Below, in pieces: positions 46,130 through 53,761 of a stretch of DNA of 64,000 nt. The DNA lies in assembly GCF_043729335.1 (NCBI RefSeq), contig NZ_JAYTLQ010000054.1, positions 62,001-126,000 on the forward strand. Reading direction: 5' to 3'. This DNA comes from Crenothrix sp043729335. Lineage in GTDB: Bacteria > Pseudomonadota > Gammaproteobacteria > Methylococcales > Methylomonadaceae. Positions within the stretch are counted from its first letter, which is position 1. Each line of letters opens with the position of its first letter. Position numbers and translations under genes: made by a program. The notes beneath the pieces are model-generated. The model worked only from the letters and a program-made list of their open reading frames with translations. It was not told where the DNA came from and did not search any database.

Positions 46130-46353
46130 GATTTTAATAAACTTGCAGGGTCAAAATCGGCAGGGATGGCGGTGCGCTTGCTTTTTAACATGGCAAAACC
46201 TTGCGCTGATTTAGCGGGGTGGGCCATTGTTAAGGGAGTTTTCGCAACTGTTTTATTTTTTGCTTGTTTTTCAAGTAAGAATTCATAAAAATCAATTAGT
46301 TCTTGTTGTAATTGTGAAGATAAAGGCGATAAGTCAAGTTTGTGTGGTTGCAT
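46126..46353 (-). CDS. vapB: VapB antitoxin, DUF2281-like
   Basis: A 75-residue protein. The start at ATG 46351-46353 has GAGGAAAATC upstream; a longer frame lacks support. The N-terminus, LDLSPLSSQLQQELIDFYEFLLEKQ, resembles DUF2281-type antitoxins; the C-terminus, IPADFDPASLL, is the toxin-binding tail seen in many VapB/Phd partners of PIN toxins. It is the first gene of a two-gene module. Confidence 0.8.
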   Translation of the reverse strand: MQPHKLDLSPLSSQLQQELIDFYEFLLEKQAKNKTVAKTPLTMAHPAKSAQGFAMLKSKRTAIPADFDPASLLKS

Positions 46354-46366
46354 GATTTTCCTCGTG

Positions 46367-46398
46367 TTAATCAGATACTGATTTAGCTTACTGATTAA
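46367..46398. promoter_or_regulatory. Probable operator TTAATCAG...CTGATTAA of the vapBC module
   Basis: An 8-bp perfect inverted repeat with a 16-base centre that itself contains CTGATT lies 14 bases before the vapB start. The overlapping half-sites suit cooperative binding by the antitoxin. Confidence 0.45.
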
Positions 46399-46647
46399 TG
46401 CATCAACATCTTGCACTTGTAGTCAGGCAGGATCTGTGGTCTGTTCTGTTTTCGGTGAACAACCGGTGCAGAGATGTTGAGATTGTTGATTATCATTAGG
46501 AAATTATTATAACTAAACTTGATTCCGTAAGATAAAAATCTAGCCGCGAGTTTTTGCGTACATACCTTATATTAAAGTGGTTTTAAACTATGCTTTATAA
46601 GCAGAAAAAAGTTTTATTAAAGTCATATTTTTAAAGGATAAGTGTAT

Positions 46648-46971
46648 ATGCCATATAGAAAAATTTCAGATAGAGAATGTGTGATCCAAGCCATAAATGA
46701 ATTCACTGAGCTTGGTCAAGTGGCCTTTCTAGGCAAATATAAAGGCGGTCGAGCACTAAGGTATTTTCTGCTTTACGAGGGTCAGCAATATAATTGCAGA
46801 TCCATACTTTGTGCGGCTTATGCGCACCAATTCAAACATCCAATTCCTCGCCGTCAAATGAATGATCCAAAGAACAGTATTAGCGATGTGCTTAAAAGGC
46901 TGGGTTTCGATGTTTTAGATAACAGAGCTGATAATGTAACTTCAGGCGTATTCAAGGATATGCCACATTAA
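46648..46971 (+). CDS. Stand-alone ScoMcrA-head-like protein
   Basis: A 107-residue protein. The pattern RECVIQAINEFTELGQVAFLGKYKGGRALRYFLLYEGQQYNCRSILCAAYAHQF, followed by SISDVLKRLGFDVLD, matches the N-terminal head domain found on some McrA/SRA-HNH type modification-dependent restriction enzymes. In those proteins it precedes catalytic domains; here nothing follows. An AAAGGA ribosome site lies at nine bases. It sits left of a cassette boundary, so it may be an independent gene or a truncated restriction gene. Confidence 0.6.
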   Translation: MPYRKISDRECVIQAINEFTELGQVAFLGKYKGGRALRYFLLYEGQQYNCRSILCAAYAHQFKHPIPRRQMNDPKNSISDVLKRLGFDVLDNRADNVTSGVFKDMPH

Positions 46972-46985
46972 TGGGAAAAAGTTCG

Positions 46986-47058
46986 TAGGATGTTGCTAAA
47001 CGAAGTGAAGCGTATCAATAGCGAGCAATGCACCCCTGCTGAATAGGCACATCCTACG
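46986..47058. repeat. Palindromic element CGTAGGATGT...ACATCCTACG
   Basis: Terminal inverted repeats CGTAGGATGT and ACATCCTACG enclose about 50 bases including AACGAAGTGAAGCG. This resembles REP-type intergenic palindromes widespread in gammaproteobacteria. It lies directly upstream of the half attC site. Confidence 0.6.
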
Positions 47059-47101
47059 GCCTTTGTTACCTAAAGGCCAGCCCCTTAACAAAACGTTAGC
47101 C
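47045..47101 (+). other. Partial attC-like site (right half), cassette left boundary
   Basis: The stretch contains a hairpin, GGCCTTTGTTACCTAAAGGCC-like, then AGCCCCTTAAC, AAAAC and the core GTTAGCC (47095-47101). The L'-R' spacing matches attC sites and the R' core fits GTTRRRY. No left half (R''-L'') is clear; the repeat at 46986-47058 may have replaced it. It marks where the cassette 47096-47646 joins. Confidence 0.5.
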
Positions 47102-47102
47102 A

Positions 47103-47597
47103 ATGAGATTACAAATGGAAAAATATTTTAGCCCGTGGTTCTACTGGAATGATAGAAACCAGTATTGTGGAATTAAATTCCCTGGAGTTTATGTGGTAGC
47201 CGAATCAAAAGACGACATTTCCGAAACAGAATTCTCCTTTCGCGAAGAAATAATCTATGTAGGAATGAGCAATGCAGTAAAAGGACTGGAGGGGCGACTC
47301 AAAAGTTTCGACAACACTATCCAATTCCTAGATAAACCACCTCAGCATGGCGGTGCAGACCGTGTTCGATACAAGCACCAATGTTACAAGAATCTTGTTA
47401 AAAATTTATACGTTTCTCTTCGCCATTTTCGATGTTTTCCTGCAAATGAAACAGCTAAAGATCTCCGCACAATGGGCAAGGTTGTAAACGCCGAGTATCA
47501 ATGCATGGCGCAGTGCGTAGAAGAACTCGGTGCTTTGCCAGAATTCAATCGTAAAAAAGAATCCGCAAAGTACAGTCGTAGTTATAAGCAAGGCTAA
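47103..47597 (+). CDS. GIY-YIG-like nuclease in an integron cassette
   Basis: A 164-residue protein with a GIY-YIG-type core: GVY at 28-30, IIYVGMSNAVKGLEGRLKSF at 50-69 with YVG as the second motif and R65 as the expected arginine. The downstream catalytic glutamate is probably in the NAEYQCM segment near 130. No other domain is seen. The start codon lies seven bases inside the cassette and the stop codon lies in the attC R'' core, the usual layout of a cassette gene. There is no ribosome site, also common in cassettes. Role unknown; restriction or defence is a guess. Confidence 0.65.
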   Translation: MRLQMEKYFSPWFYWNDRNQYCGIKFPGVYVVAESKDDISETEFSFREEIIYVGMSNAVKGLEGRLKSFDNTIQFLDKPPQHGGADRVRYKHQCYKNLVKNLYVSLRHFRCFPANETAKDLRTMGKVVNAEYQCMAQCVEELGALPEFNRKKESAKYSRSYKQG

Positions 47598-47652
47598 CCC
47601 GGCATTCGAGCGGGACGCCGCGAAAGCGCGGCGCCTCAACTTCACGTTAGTT
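47592..47652 (+). other. Integron attC recombination site (59-base element)
   Basis: The 61-bp site has R'' GGCTAAC (47592-47598), an ATTCGAGCGG L'', a central hairpin CGCCGCG-AAAG-CGCGGCG (47616-47633), L' GCGCCTCAAC, and R' GTTAGTT (47646-47652). R'' is a perfect complement of GTTAGCC at 47095-47101, exactly as expected if 47096-47646 is one excisable cassette. The stop codon of the cassette gene is inside R''. Confidence 0.88.
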
Positions 47653-47681
47653 TAATAATTTATTAAAATCAGGGAAAAATA

Positions 47682-48383
47682 ATGGAACACCACGAAAAGA
47701 GGGCAATTCTAGTTTTGGAATCGCCATGGGAAATGTATAAAAGTGATGCGAATAGATCTAGCGTCCTTCCGTTTATTGAAGGAATTGCTAAAATGACTGG
47801 CGACACGGAGGTTTACCATGCAAATTTCTACGACAAAAATAGCTTTAAACAAGCTTTAAATTGTCTTTGTAGGACAAGGTTCAACAGTACAACGATCTAT
47901 ATTGCTGCTCATGGCAACAAGAACACAGTTGGAGGGGTCAAAATAGTTGATGTTTTGCACCTTATCGGAATGAAGTCAAGAGAGTACAACATTACCGGTA
48001 TCATGTTTGGAACCTGTTTGGTAGGGGGGAACACCACAGCTATGGAGGTTTTTGTGGAAGGTACAAATCTTAAATGGTGTGCAGGTTACTCCTCTACATC
48101 AACGTGGTTCGAAGGGACTCTAATTGACTGTGCTATTCTTGCAAGCATGTCAAAACTAGACTCAGAAGATTTTTCAGATGAATCGATACTAATTGATAGA
48201 TTTGTACAGGCTCTCGCGCCTTTTTCAAACACATTTGAAATTGGAAAAGATTGCAAAAAATATTTAGTTTGCCTTGAAGATTCGATGCAATTTGTAATTC
48301 AGCCTAGCGGGCAAGGTAAACATGCTAAAACTGTCAGTAGCGACGTATTTGAGACGAAAAAAGAGTATGAAATGTGCATTTAG
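47682..48383 (+). CDS. Caspase-like protein, DUF6642-like
   Basis: A 233-residue protein with an apparent caspase-type His-Cys dyad: H77 in TIYIAAHGN and C112 in IMFGTCLVGG, each after a hydrophobic strand, as in the clan CD fold. The opening RAILVLESPWEMYK with SSVLPFIEGI matches the DUF6642 family, whose function is undescribed. It starts 35 bases right of the attC core, with AGGGAAAAATA before the ATG. No matching attC follows, so cassette status is unproven. A proteolytic effector role in defence is inference from fold and context. Confidence 0.62.
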   Translation: MEHHEKRAILVLESPWEMYKSDANRSSVLPFIEGIAKMTGDTEVYHANFYDKNSFKQALNCLCRTRFNSTTIYIAAHGNKNTVGGVKIVDVLHLIGMKSREYNITGIMFGTCLVGGNTTAMEVFVEGTNLKWCAGYSSTSTWFEGTLIDCAILASMSKLDSEDFSDESILIDRFVQALAPFSNTFEIGKDCKKYLVCLEDSMQFVIQPSGQGKHAKTVSSDVFETKKEYEMCI

Positions 48384-48452
48384 AAAAATATTCTATTAAG
48401 AGCAGCAAACCTTTATTTTCAAAAATTAATCTAAAGTAATCAGAGAAATACT

Positions 48453-49526
48453 ATGTATGGGGATCATTGGGATAATTTTATGGATAGCCTGAATCGGGAA
48501 AGCAATATTCCGATAAGCACATTATCTTGGCATGACTTTTTAAATAGCTTAGAGCCCGAAAGTAATCATCAAAGCAATACATTGTTACAGCGGCTCGCAA
48601 GCATTGAAAATACGCCCGATATTTATTGGTATCCCGGAAGCTCTAATGACTTAACGCCTTTACTGCTTGATGTACCCAATAGTCCACTTCAGAGAAGATT
48701 GTTCAGAATGAACGGGGAATCTGAAGAGCCCCCGCTCTTGCTGTGGATGAGCACAAACTACGATGGGCTAGAATTTTTTCCAGATTACAGCCAGCTGGGC
48801 AAACCTTTAAAGCTTCACTTTGATGAGATATGGAAAGAATATCGTGGAACAGCTACTTTAGGTAGACGCAAAGAACGCTATAAGTTACCTGGAAACGGAA
48901 AGCTGACTCTATTTACAGCAATTATAAAAAACCAATGGCAAGGAATACATGATCGAGAAGAAGAAGGTGATGAATATTTGGTATGCTTTTCGCCATGCGA
49001 TTCACTATTTTTGCTGAAAAAAATATTTTCTAAATATAACTTTCATTTGTTTTTTGTAGCGCTTATTTCACAAGATGGTTTTGCACTTCATAAAGAAGGT
49101 TTTAATCAATATAAACTGCCAGATTATATCAAGTGTATTAATGGAGTTGGCCCCGTAGATTTCTGGGCTATAGATATATATGGTCAACGTGAAGATCATC
49201 CGGGCGAATATATTGGAGGGCCTATAAATTGGGGTTGGCCACCATCAAGACTGTTTGGAAGACCGGGTGTATCTTATTTACGTGAACCGCGACCTTATCG
49301 GATTGGAAGTAACTGGTCAAAAATAGTTTGGGATATCGACTATTCTGACCCAACTCGAGCATATTTCGAAGAACTCTCGTATTCCGAATGGCTATATACT
49401 AAACATAAAGCCACTGTAAGAGCCAAAAGAAACGTTCCAAAAACCAAGGCTGAACTAATTGCCTTGGAGATTGATGAAATTTTTGCCAATAGACTCATTA
49501 AAAGAGTAAGGGGGAGCGGCTTATGA
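48453..49526 (+). CDS. Hypothetical protein in accessory region
   Basis: A 357-residue soluble protein, not recognised with confidence. The N-terminal 40 residues contain two similar stretches, MDSLNRESNIPISTLSWHDF and NSLEPESNHQSNTLL. The core begins DIYWYPGSSNDLTPLLLDVPNSP, a pattern seen in proteins of unknown function, and has several WGWPP and GIHDREEEGDEY segments. No membrane segment, catalytic motif or cysteine cluster is clear. It sits between the caspase-like gene and the zinc-ribbon protein, with spacers of about 70 and 80 bases, so a joint transcript is possible. Confidence 0.6.
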   Translation: MYGDHWDNFMDSLNRESNIPISTLSWHDFLNSLEPESNHQSNTLLQRLASIENTPDIYWYPGSSNDLTPLLLDVPNSPLQRRLFRMNGESEEPPLLLWMSTNYDGLEFFPDYSQLGKPLKLHFDEIWKEYRGTATLGRRKERYKLPGNGKLTLFTAIIKNQWQGIHDREEEGDEYLVCFSPCDSLFLLKKIFSKYNFHLFFVALISQDGFALHKEGFNQYKLPDYIKCINGVGPVDFWAIDIYGQREDHPGEYIGGPINWGWPPSRLFGRPGVSYLREPRPYRIGSNWSKIVWDIDYSDPTRAYFEELSYSEWLYTKHKATVRAKRNVPKTKAELIALEIDEIFANRLIKRVRGSGL

Positions 49527-49608
49527 ACTTATGCAACAATCTGGCTTTATTGGAGAGACTCAGTCTCAGTAATCACATATGGCTTTTCAAACTTAGGGGT
49601 TCTTAATA

Positions 49609-50112
49609 ATGACAATCAAAATTTCCTGTGTAACGTGTGGCGTCCTGATTCTTCCCTATACTGCGGAGAAAACTGGAGGGGTTTGCATGTCGTGCAAAGA
49701 TGGCTGGAAGGGAGTATTAGTGGAGTCAAAGATTCGGCAAGATCGAGAAAAGAATACACCCCAGAAGTTTCAGGAAAATATCACAGGATTTATTGTTGAG
49801 GTCATAACAAAAAATCAGGCTCCCATCGATTATGTGTACGACAATAAATGGAAAATACTACAGGCAAATGAATCATTCATAGGCTATTTTTGGCAGATGA
49901 CGGAGCGACAAGATGATGGAACTTTCCAAAAAGCGCATATTCGCGAAACCCGACTTCGTGATATAGACAAGAAAATTTTTTCGTATGGTGGAGAAGCAGT
50001 TTTCTCCTATGATGAGGTTTTAATTACTATTCGGGCATTACGAGGGCCTGACTCTAATAACCGCTTTCTTTCAAAAGAATTCAAGAAATACGAAACATGG
50101 AATGATGGGTAA
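49609..50112 (+). CDS. Zinc-ribbon hypothetical protein
   Basis: A 167-residue protein. Cysteines C7, C10, C26 and C29 (CVTC and CMSC) form a likely zinc ribbon at the N-terminus; the rest is alpha/beta with IDYVYDNKWKILQANESFIGYFW and a charged C-terminus. No family is recognised. AGGGG lies nine bases before the ATG. After its stop the same frame leads into the BrnA-like remnant, but that is a separate unit. Confidence 0.6.
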   Translation: MTIKISCVTCGVLILPYTAEKTGGVCMSCKDGWKGVLVESKIRQDREKNTPQKFQENITGFIVEVITKNQAPIDYVYDNKWKILQANESFIGYFWQMTERQDDGTFQKAHIRETRLRDIDKKIFSYGGEAVFSYDEVLITIRALRGPDSNNRFLSKEFKKYETWNDG

Positions 50113-50169
50113 AAGAGCCTTACATTACTATTTCTAGGAGCAAAACCAATAATCGAGAACAAACACGTT

Positions 50170-50316
50170 TTGGCCAGCGACTTGACCAGGATTGATGCTC
50201 ATGTGATAAAGCCTGATGAATACGAAGAAATTCCTGAATTTACGGACGAATTTTTTGAGCAAGCTGATCTGCGCTTAGACAGCAAACTAATCCGATCCAG
50301 TCGACCAAAAGCTTAA
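50170..50316 (+). pseudogene. Remnant of a BrnA-family antitoxin gene
   Basis: A frame without a proper ATG encodes LASDLTRIDAHVIKPDEY, then EEIPEFTDEFFEQADLRLDSK and ends RSSRPKA-stop. This matches the N-terminal half of BrnA antitoxins (DLARVDAH...PEEYEELPE..TDE.F), stopping where the ribbon-helix-helix should begin. There is no BrnT toxin nearby. It is probably a decayed gene. Confidence 0.55.
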
Positions 50317-50417
50317 AGCCGTAAAGCGAAACCCAAACCACCGATTTCACCGACAGCTAACCTATAAATATTCCATCGTCTGCTCTGTTTGCTATTTTAT
50401 TTTTCTTCCGCTCAGTT

Positions 50418-50437
50418 TTGATGTAAAATTACATCAA
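50418..50437. promoter_or_regulatory. Probable operator TTGATGTAA-AA-TTACATCAA
   Basis: A 9-bp perfect inverted repeat with a two-base spacer lies 24 bases before the ParD-like start. Its position and symmetry match RHH-antitoxin operators. Confidence 0.6.
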
Positions 50438-50461
50438 TAATGCACCTTTAGAGGAGGATTA

Positions 50462-50713
50462 ATGATACGACAAAGCATTTCTTTTACTGCACCTAACGAT
50501 AAATGGCTAAACAATCTGGTTGAGCGCGAGGAATATTCCAGCAAAAGCGAGATTGTAAACGACTTGATAAGAAAAGCGCGGACACAACAACGCGAGATTG
50601 AACTGATACGCGCCAAACTCATTGCTTCAGAAAAAAGTGGCTTTGTTAACCAGACCGTCGAGGAAATCCGAGCAGAGTTCAAGACAGAGTTACGGCGTAA
50701 TGGCGAGCTATAA
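50462..50713 (+). CDS. ParD-type ribbon-helix-helix antitoxin
   Basis: An 83-residue ParD-like antitoxin: IRQSISFTAPNDKWLNNLVEREEYSSKSEIVNDLIRKARTQ forms the strand and two helices, followed by a long charged C-terminal helix for toxin binding. A strong GAGGAGG ribosome site and a palindromic operator precede it. It overlaps the start of a truncated ParE gene by 14 bases. With the toxin broken, this antitoxin is likely an orphan. Confidence 0.85.
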   Translation: MIRQSISFTAPNDKWLNNLVEREEYSSKSEIVNDLIRKARTQQREIELIRAKLIASEKSGFVNQTVEEIRAEFKTELRRNGEL

Positions 50714-50813
50714 AATCACAGAGGCTGCAAAAGAAGACCTCAGACGCATCAACAGTAATCGGCTTGGCACATTGCGATTGTTTTATGATTTCAATCATAT
50801 TTTAGGGCGCTAA
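50700..50813 (+). pseudogene. Truncated ParE-type toxin gene
   Basis: MASYKITEAAKEDLRRI is the typical ParE N-terminus, but the frame ends after 37 residues (LRLFYDFNHILGR), whereas ParE toxins have about 95-100. The middle appears deleted or shifted, so the toxin should be inactive. It ends four bases into the convergent MOSC gene. Confidence 0.7.
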
Positions 50814-51283
50814 ACGGCCTCAATAACATCCCCAACACTAACCACACCGCCCGAAATAACTTTAGCCCGCAACCCTGCTTTGTGCATCATGTGCAGCAAC
50901 ACTTCAGGGCCTAAGATTTTGGCCAGATGCCCACATGGCTCACATAGACGTATGCCTTTTAATTCAGTATCGCCGACTTTAAAATGCACACCCACCAACG
51001 CGTTTAAATCTACATTTTGGGTAACCAGGTTTCGCCTGAAATCGCCATAGCCGTAGCTGAACAAAAAATCATTCTCGGTGTTGAAGCGGTCAATCTGTTC
51101 CGATTCAATCAAGGTAACTTCTTTATCAGCTTTACCCTTGAGTATTTCCGAAAATGTACCATTTTCCTGATAATAACGATCTCCAACAATACCTTGGCCC
51201 ACCTGCAACTCTGCATGTTCTAGAGAGATCGTTTGGGCTTTAGCATTCGGGGCAATATAAATGGCTAGAAGACTACCGTGCAT
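50810..51283 (-). CDS. MOSC-domain protein
   Basis: A 157-residue single-domain MOSC protein. The fold's strands are visible: LQVGQGIVGDRYY, EVTLIESEQIDRFN, DFRRNLVTQNVDLNALVG and KGIRLCEPCGHLAK, where the cysteine of LCEPC is the expected molybdenum or sulfur ligand. MOSC proteins act in sulfur-carrier or molybdenum cofactor chemistry. It lies 26 bases downstream of thrC on the same strand and may be co-transcribed. Confidence 0.87.
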   Translation of the reverse strand: MHGSLLAIYIAPNAKAQTISLEHAELQVGQGIVGDRYYQENGTFSEILKGKADKEVTLIESEQIDRFNTENDFLFSYGYGDFRRNLVTQNVDLNALVGVHFKVGDTELKGIRLCEPCGHLAKILGPEVLLHMMHKAGLRAKVISGGVVSVGDVIEAV

Positions 51284-51309
51284 TAGCGCCCCTTGTTGAT
51301 TTTTACTGG

Positions 51310-52404
51310 TTACAAAATATCCAAAATTGCCCGCTTAACCGCGTCCAAATCTGCATCAATGGTAATCGGCTTGGCATCTGCACATTGCTTGATAGCAATA
51401 TCCGGATCCTTAATGCCATTGCCTGTTAGTGTACAAACAATCGTGCTGCCTTCCGGTATCTTGCCAGACTTAATATCCCGCAAAGCCCCCGCTATAGACG
51501 TTGCCGAAGCCGGTTCACAGAAAATACCTTCGTATTGCGAGAGCATTTTTTGTGCAGCCAAAATCTCATCATCGGTAAACTTATCAAACCAGCCACCGGA
51601 TTCCTGTTGCGCGGCCATGGCAAAATCCCATGACTGCGGACGGCCAATACGAATGGCCGTTGCCACGGTTTCAGGGTTATCAATCGGATGACCTGCCACA
51701 AACGGCGCAGCGCCTGCCGCTTGATATCCGCACATCACTGGGCGTTTGTTAGTGACAGCTTTGTGAGTGGCGCTATCGGTAGAGTATTCTTTATAACCTT
51801 TCCAGTAGGCACTAATATTACCGGCATTGCCCACCGGCAAACAGTGGTAATCGGGCGCTCTGCCTAAATCGTCGACAATCTCAAAAGCGGCGGTTTTCTG
51901 GCCTTCCAATCTAAACGGATTGATGGAATTAACAATCGTTACCGGCGCTAACTCAGCCACTTCTTTTACCAAACGCATGCCGTCATCAAAGTTGCCGTTA
52001 ATTTGGATGATGGTGGCGTTGTACATTAATGTTTGCGCCAGTTTGCCTAAGGCAATCTTACCATCAGGAATTAATACAAACGCTTTAATGCCTGCGCGTG
52101 CCGCATACGCCGCAGCGGATGCCGAAGTATTACCGGTAGATGCACAAATTACCGCCTTGCTGCCTTCTTCCACCGCTTTGGTAATCGCCATGGTCATGCC
52201 GCGATCTTTAAACGATCCGGTCGGATTCAAGCCTTCAAACTTGACGTATATCTTTACGTCTTTACCGATCATTCTAGGAATATTCTGTAGCTCAATCATC
52301 GGCGTATTGCCTTCCACCAAGCTGATAACGCGGGTGGTAGGGCTTACGGGTAAACGATCTCGGTAGCGGTCAATCAGACCTGTGTAGCGTGTGTGGTTAG
52401 ACAT
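51310..52404 (-). CDS. thrC: Threonine synthase
   Basis: A 364-residue PLP enzyme converting O-phosphohomoserine to threonine. The PLP lysine is K66 in PTGSFKDRGM; the phosphate-binding glycine loop is PVGNAGNISAYW. STGNTSASAAAYA and the C-terminal CTLTGNGIKDPD complete the family picture. The size matches the short ThrC class. It follows hom by three bases, so both are made from one transcript for threonine from aspartate semialdehyde. Confidence 0.95.
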   Translation of the reverse strand: MSNHTRYTGLIDRYRDRLPVSPTTRVISLVEGNTPMIELQNIPRMIGKDVKIYVKFEGLNPTGSFKDRGMTMAITKAVEEGSKAVICASTGNTSASAAAYAARAGIKAFVLIPDGKIALGKLAQTLMYNATIIQINGNFDDGMRLVKEVAELAPVTIVNSINPFRLEGQKTAAFEIVDDLGRAPDYHCLPVGNAGNISAYWKGYKEYSTDSATHKAVTNKRPVMCGYQAAGAAPFVAGHPIDNPETVATAIRIGRPQSWDFAMAAQQESGGWFDKFTDDEILAAQKMLSQYEGIFCEPASATSIAGALRDIKSGKIPEGSTIVCTLTGNGIKDPDIAIKQCADAKPITIDADLDAVKRAILDIL

Positions 52405-52407
52405 GGA

Positions 52408-53718
52408 TTATCCTAAGGTTTCCAAACGGATGCGGTTAACTTTTCCGGTAACGGTTTGCAAGGCTTCGATTTTGGCAATCGCAGCGTTCATTTCTTGTTC
52501 GCGGGTGATTTGTGTGAGCAGAATAATCGGCACCACGGTTTCACCTGTCAACGGTTGTTTCTGAATCAGGGCTTCAATACTGATTTGATGGTCGGCCAAA
52601 ATCTTGGTGACATCGGCCAATACGCCTGGCTTGTCTTCAGCGCTTAAACGTAAATAATAGGCGGTCTTAAAATTATCGGCAGACAACACCGGAATATCCA
52701 CCAGGGCATCGGCCTGAAACGCCAAATGCGGCACACGGTTTTCAGGGTCGCTGGTTAAAGCGCGCACTACATCAATGATATCAGCTACCACAGATGAGGC
52801 CGTGGGTTCAGCGCCAGCACCCGCACCGTAATACAAAGACGGGCCTGCCGCATCACCTTTAACCACTATCGCATTCATCACCCCATCAACATTGGCAATC
52901 AAGCGGCGTTCAGGGATAAGAGTTGGATGCACACGCAGCTCTATGCCCTCAAGTGTTTTGCGAGCAATCGCCAAATGCTTGATACGATAGCCTAATTGCT
53001 CGGCGTATTCGACATCCGCACGGGTAATCTGAGTGATGCCTTCGGTATAAATTTTTTCAAACTGCAATGGCATGCCAAACGCTATGGAAGCCAGAATAGT
53101 CAACTTGTGGCCTGCATCAATACCTTCAACATCAAAAGTCGGATCAGCTTCGGCATAACCCAACGCCTGGGCTTCGGCTAATACATCGTTGAAATCACGG
53201 CCTTTGTCGCGCATTTCAGTGAGGATGAAATTGCCGGTGCCGTTAATGATACCGGCCAGCCATTCAATATGATTAGCGCTTAATCCTTCACGTATAGCCT
53301 TAATAATCGGAATGCTACCAGCAACAGCAGCCTCAAATGCTACTATTACGCCTTTTTCACTGGCTTTAGCAAAGATTTCATTGCCATGCAGGGCAAGCAG
53401 GGATTTATTGGCGGTCACCACATGCTTGCCATTGGCTATGGCTTGCAGCACCATGTCTTTGACCACACCGTAACCACCAATCAACTCAACAATAATATCG
53501 ATGTCAGGATCATTGATGATTTCGAAAGGATCTGTGGTTAAGGCGATGCCTAGTGTGTCGCAGATACGGGCTTTGCTTAAATCTTTCGCGGAGGCACGGG
53601 TGATGACAATCTCCCGGCCAGCACGGCGGGCAATTTCTGCCGCGTTGCGTTTTAATACATTTACCGTACCGCCACCGACAGTACCCAAGCCTAATACACC
53701 TACTCTTACCGGTTTCAA
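52408..53718 (-). CDS. hom: Homoserine dehydrogenase
   Basis: A 436-residue NAD(P)-dependent enzyme of the monofunctional type with a C-terminal ACT domain. GLGTVGGGTV (10-19) binds the cofactor, GVVKDMVLQAIANGKHVVTANKSLLA the substrate, and AQALGYAEADPTFDVEGIDAGHKL is the signature. The ACT domain (about 355-425, YYLRLSAEDKPGVLADVTKIL) is the likely threonine feedback site. It is the first gene of hom-thrC; alaC lies upstream beyond one unrelated gene, as in many gammaproteobacteria. Confidence 0.96.
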   Translation of the reverse strand: MKPVRVGVLGLGTVGGGTVNVLKRNAAEIARRAGREIVITRASAKDLSKARICDTLGIALTTDPFEIINDPDIDIIVELIGGYGVVKDMVLQAIANGKHVVTANKSLLALHGNEIFAKASEKGVIVAFEAAVAGSIPIIKAIREGLSANHIEWLAGIINGTGNFILTEMRDKGRDFNDVLAEAQALGYAEADPTFDVEGIDAGHKLTILASIAFGMPLQFEKIYTEGITQITRADVEYAEQLGYRIKHLAIARKTLEGIELRVHPTLIPERRLIANVDGVMNAIVVKGDAAGPSLYYGAGAGAEPTASSVVADIIDVVRALTSDPENRVPHLAFQADALVDIPVLSADNFKTAYYLRLSAEDKPGVLADVTKILADHQISIEALIQKQPLTGETVVPIILLTQITREQEMNAAIAKIEALQTVTGKVNRIRLETLG

Positions 53719-53761
53719 AGCTAACTCCAGTTACAATATTTTTATGGATTTATGATGAATG

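Noticed and set aside
46648..50112. Prophage or insertion sequence carrying the accessory genes
   Set aside because: No transposase, integrase, phage structural gene or long terminal repeats were seen; the attC site points to integron cassettes instead.
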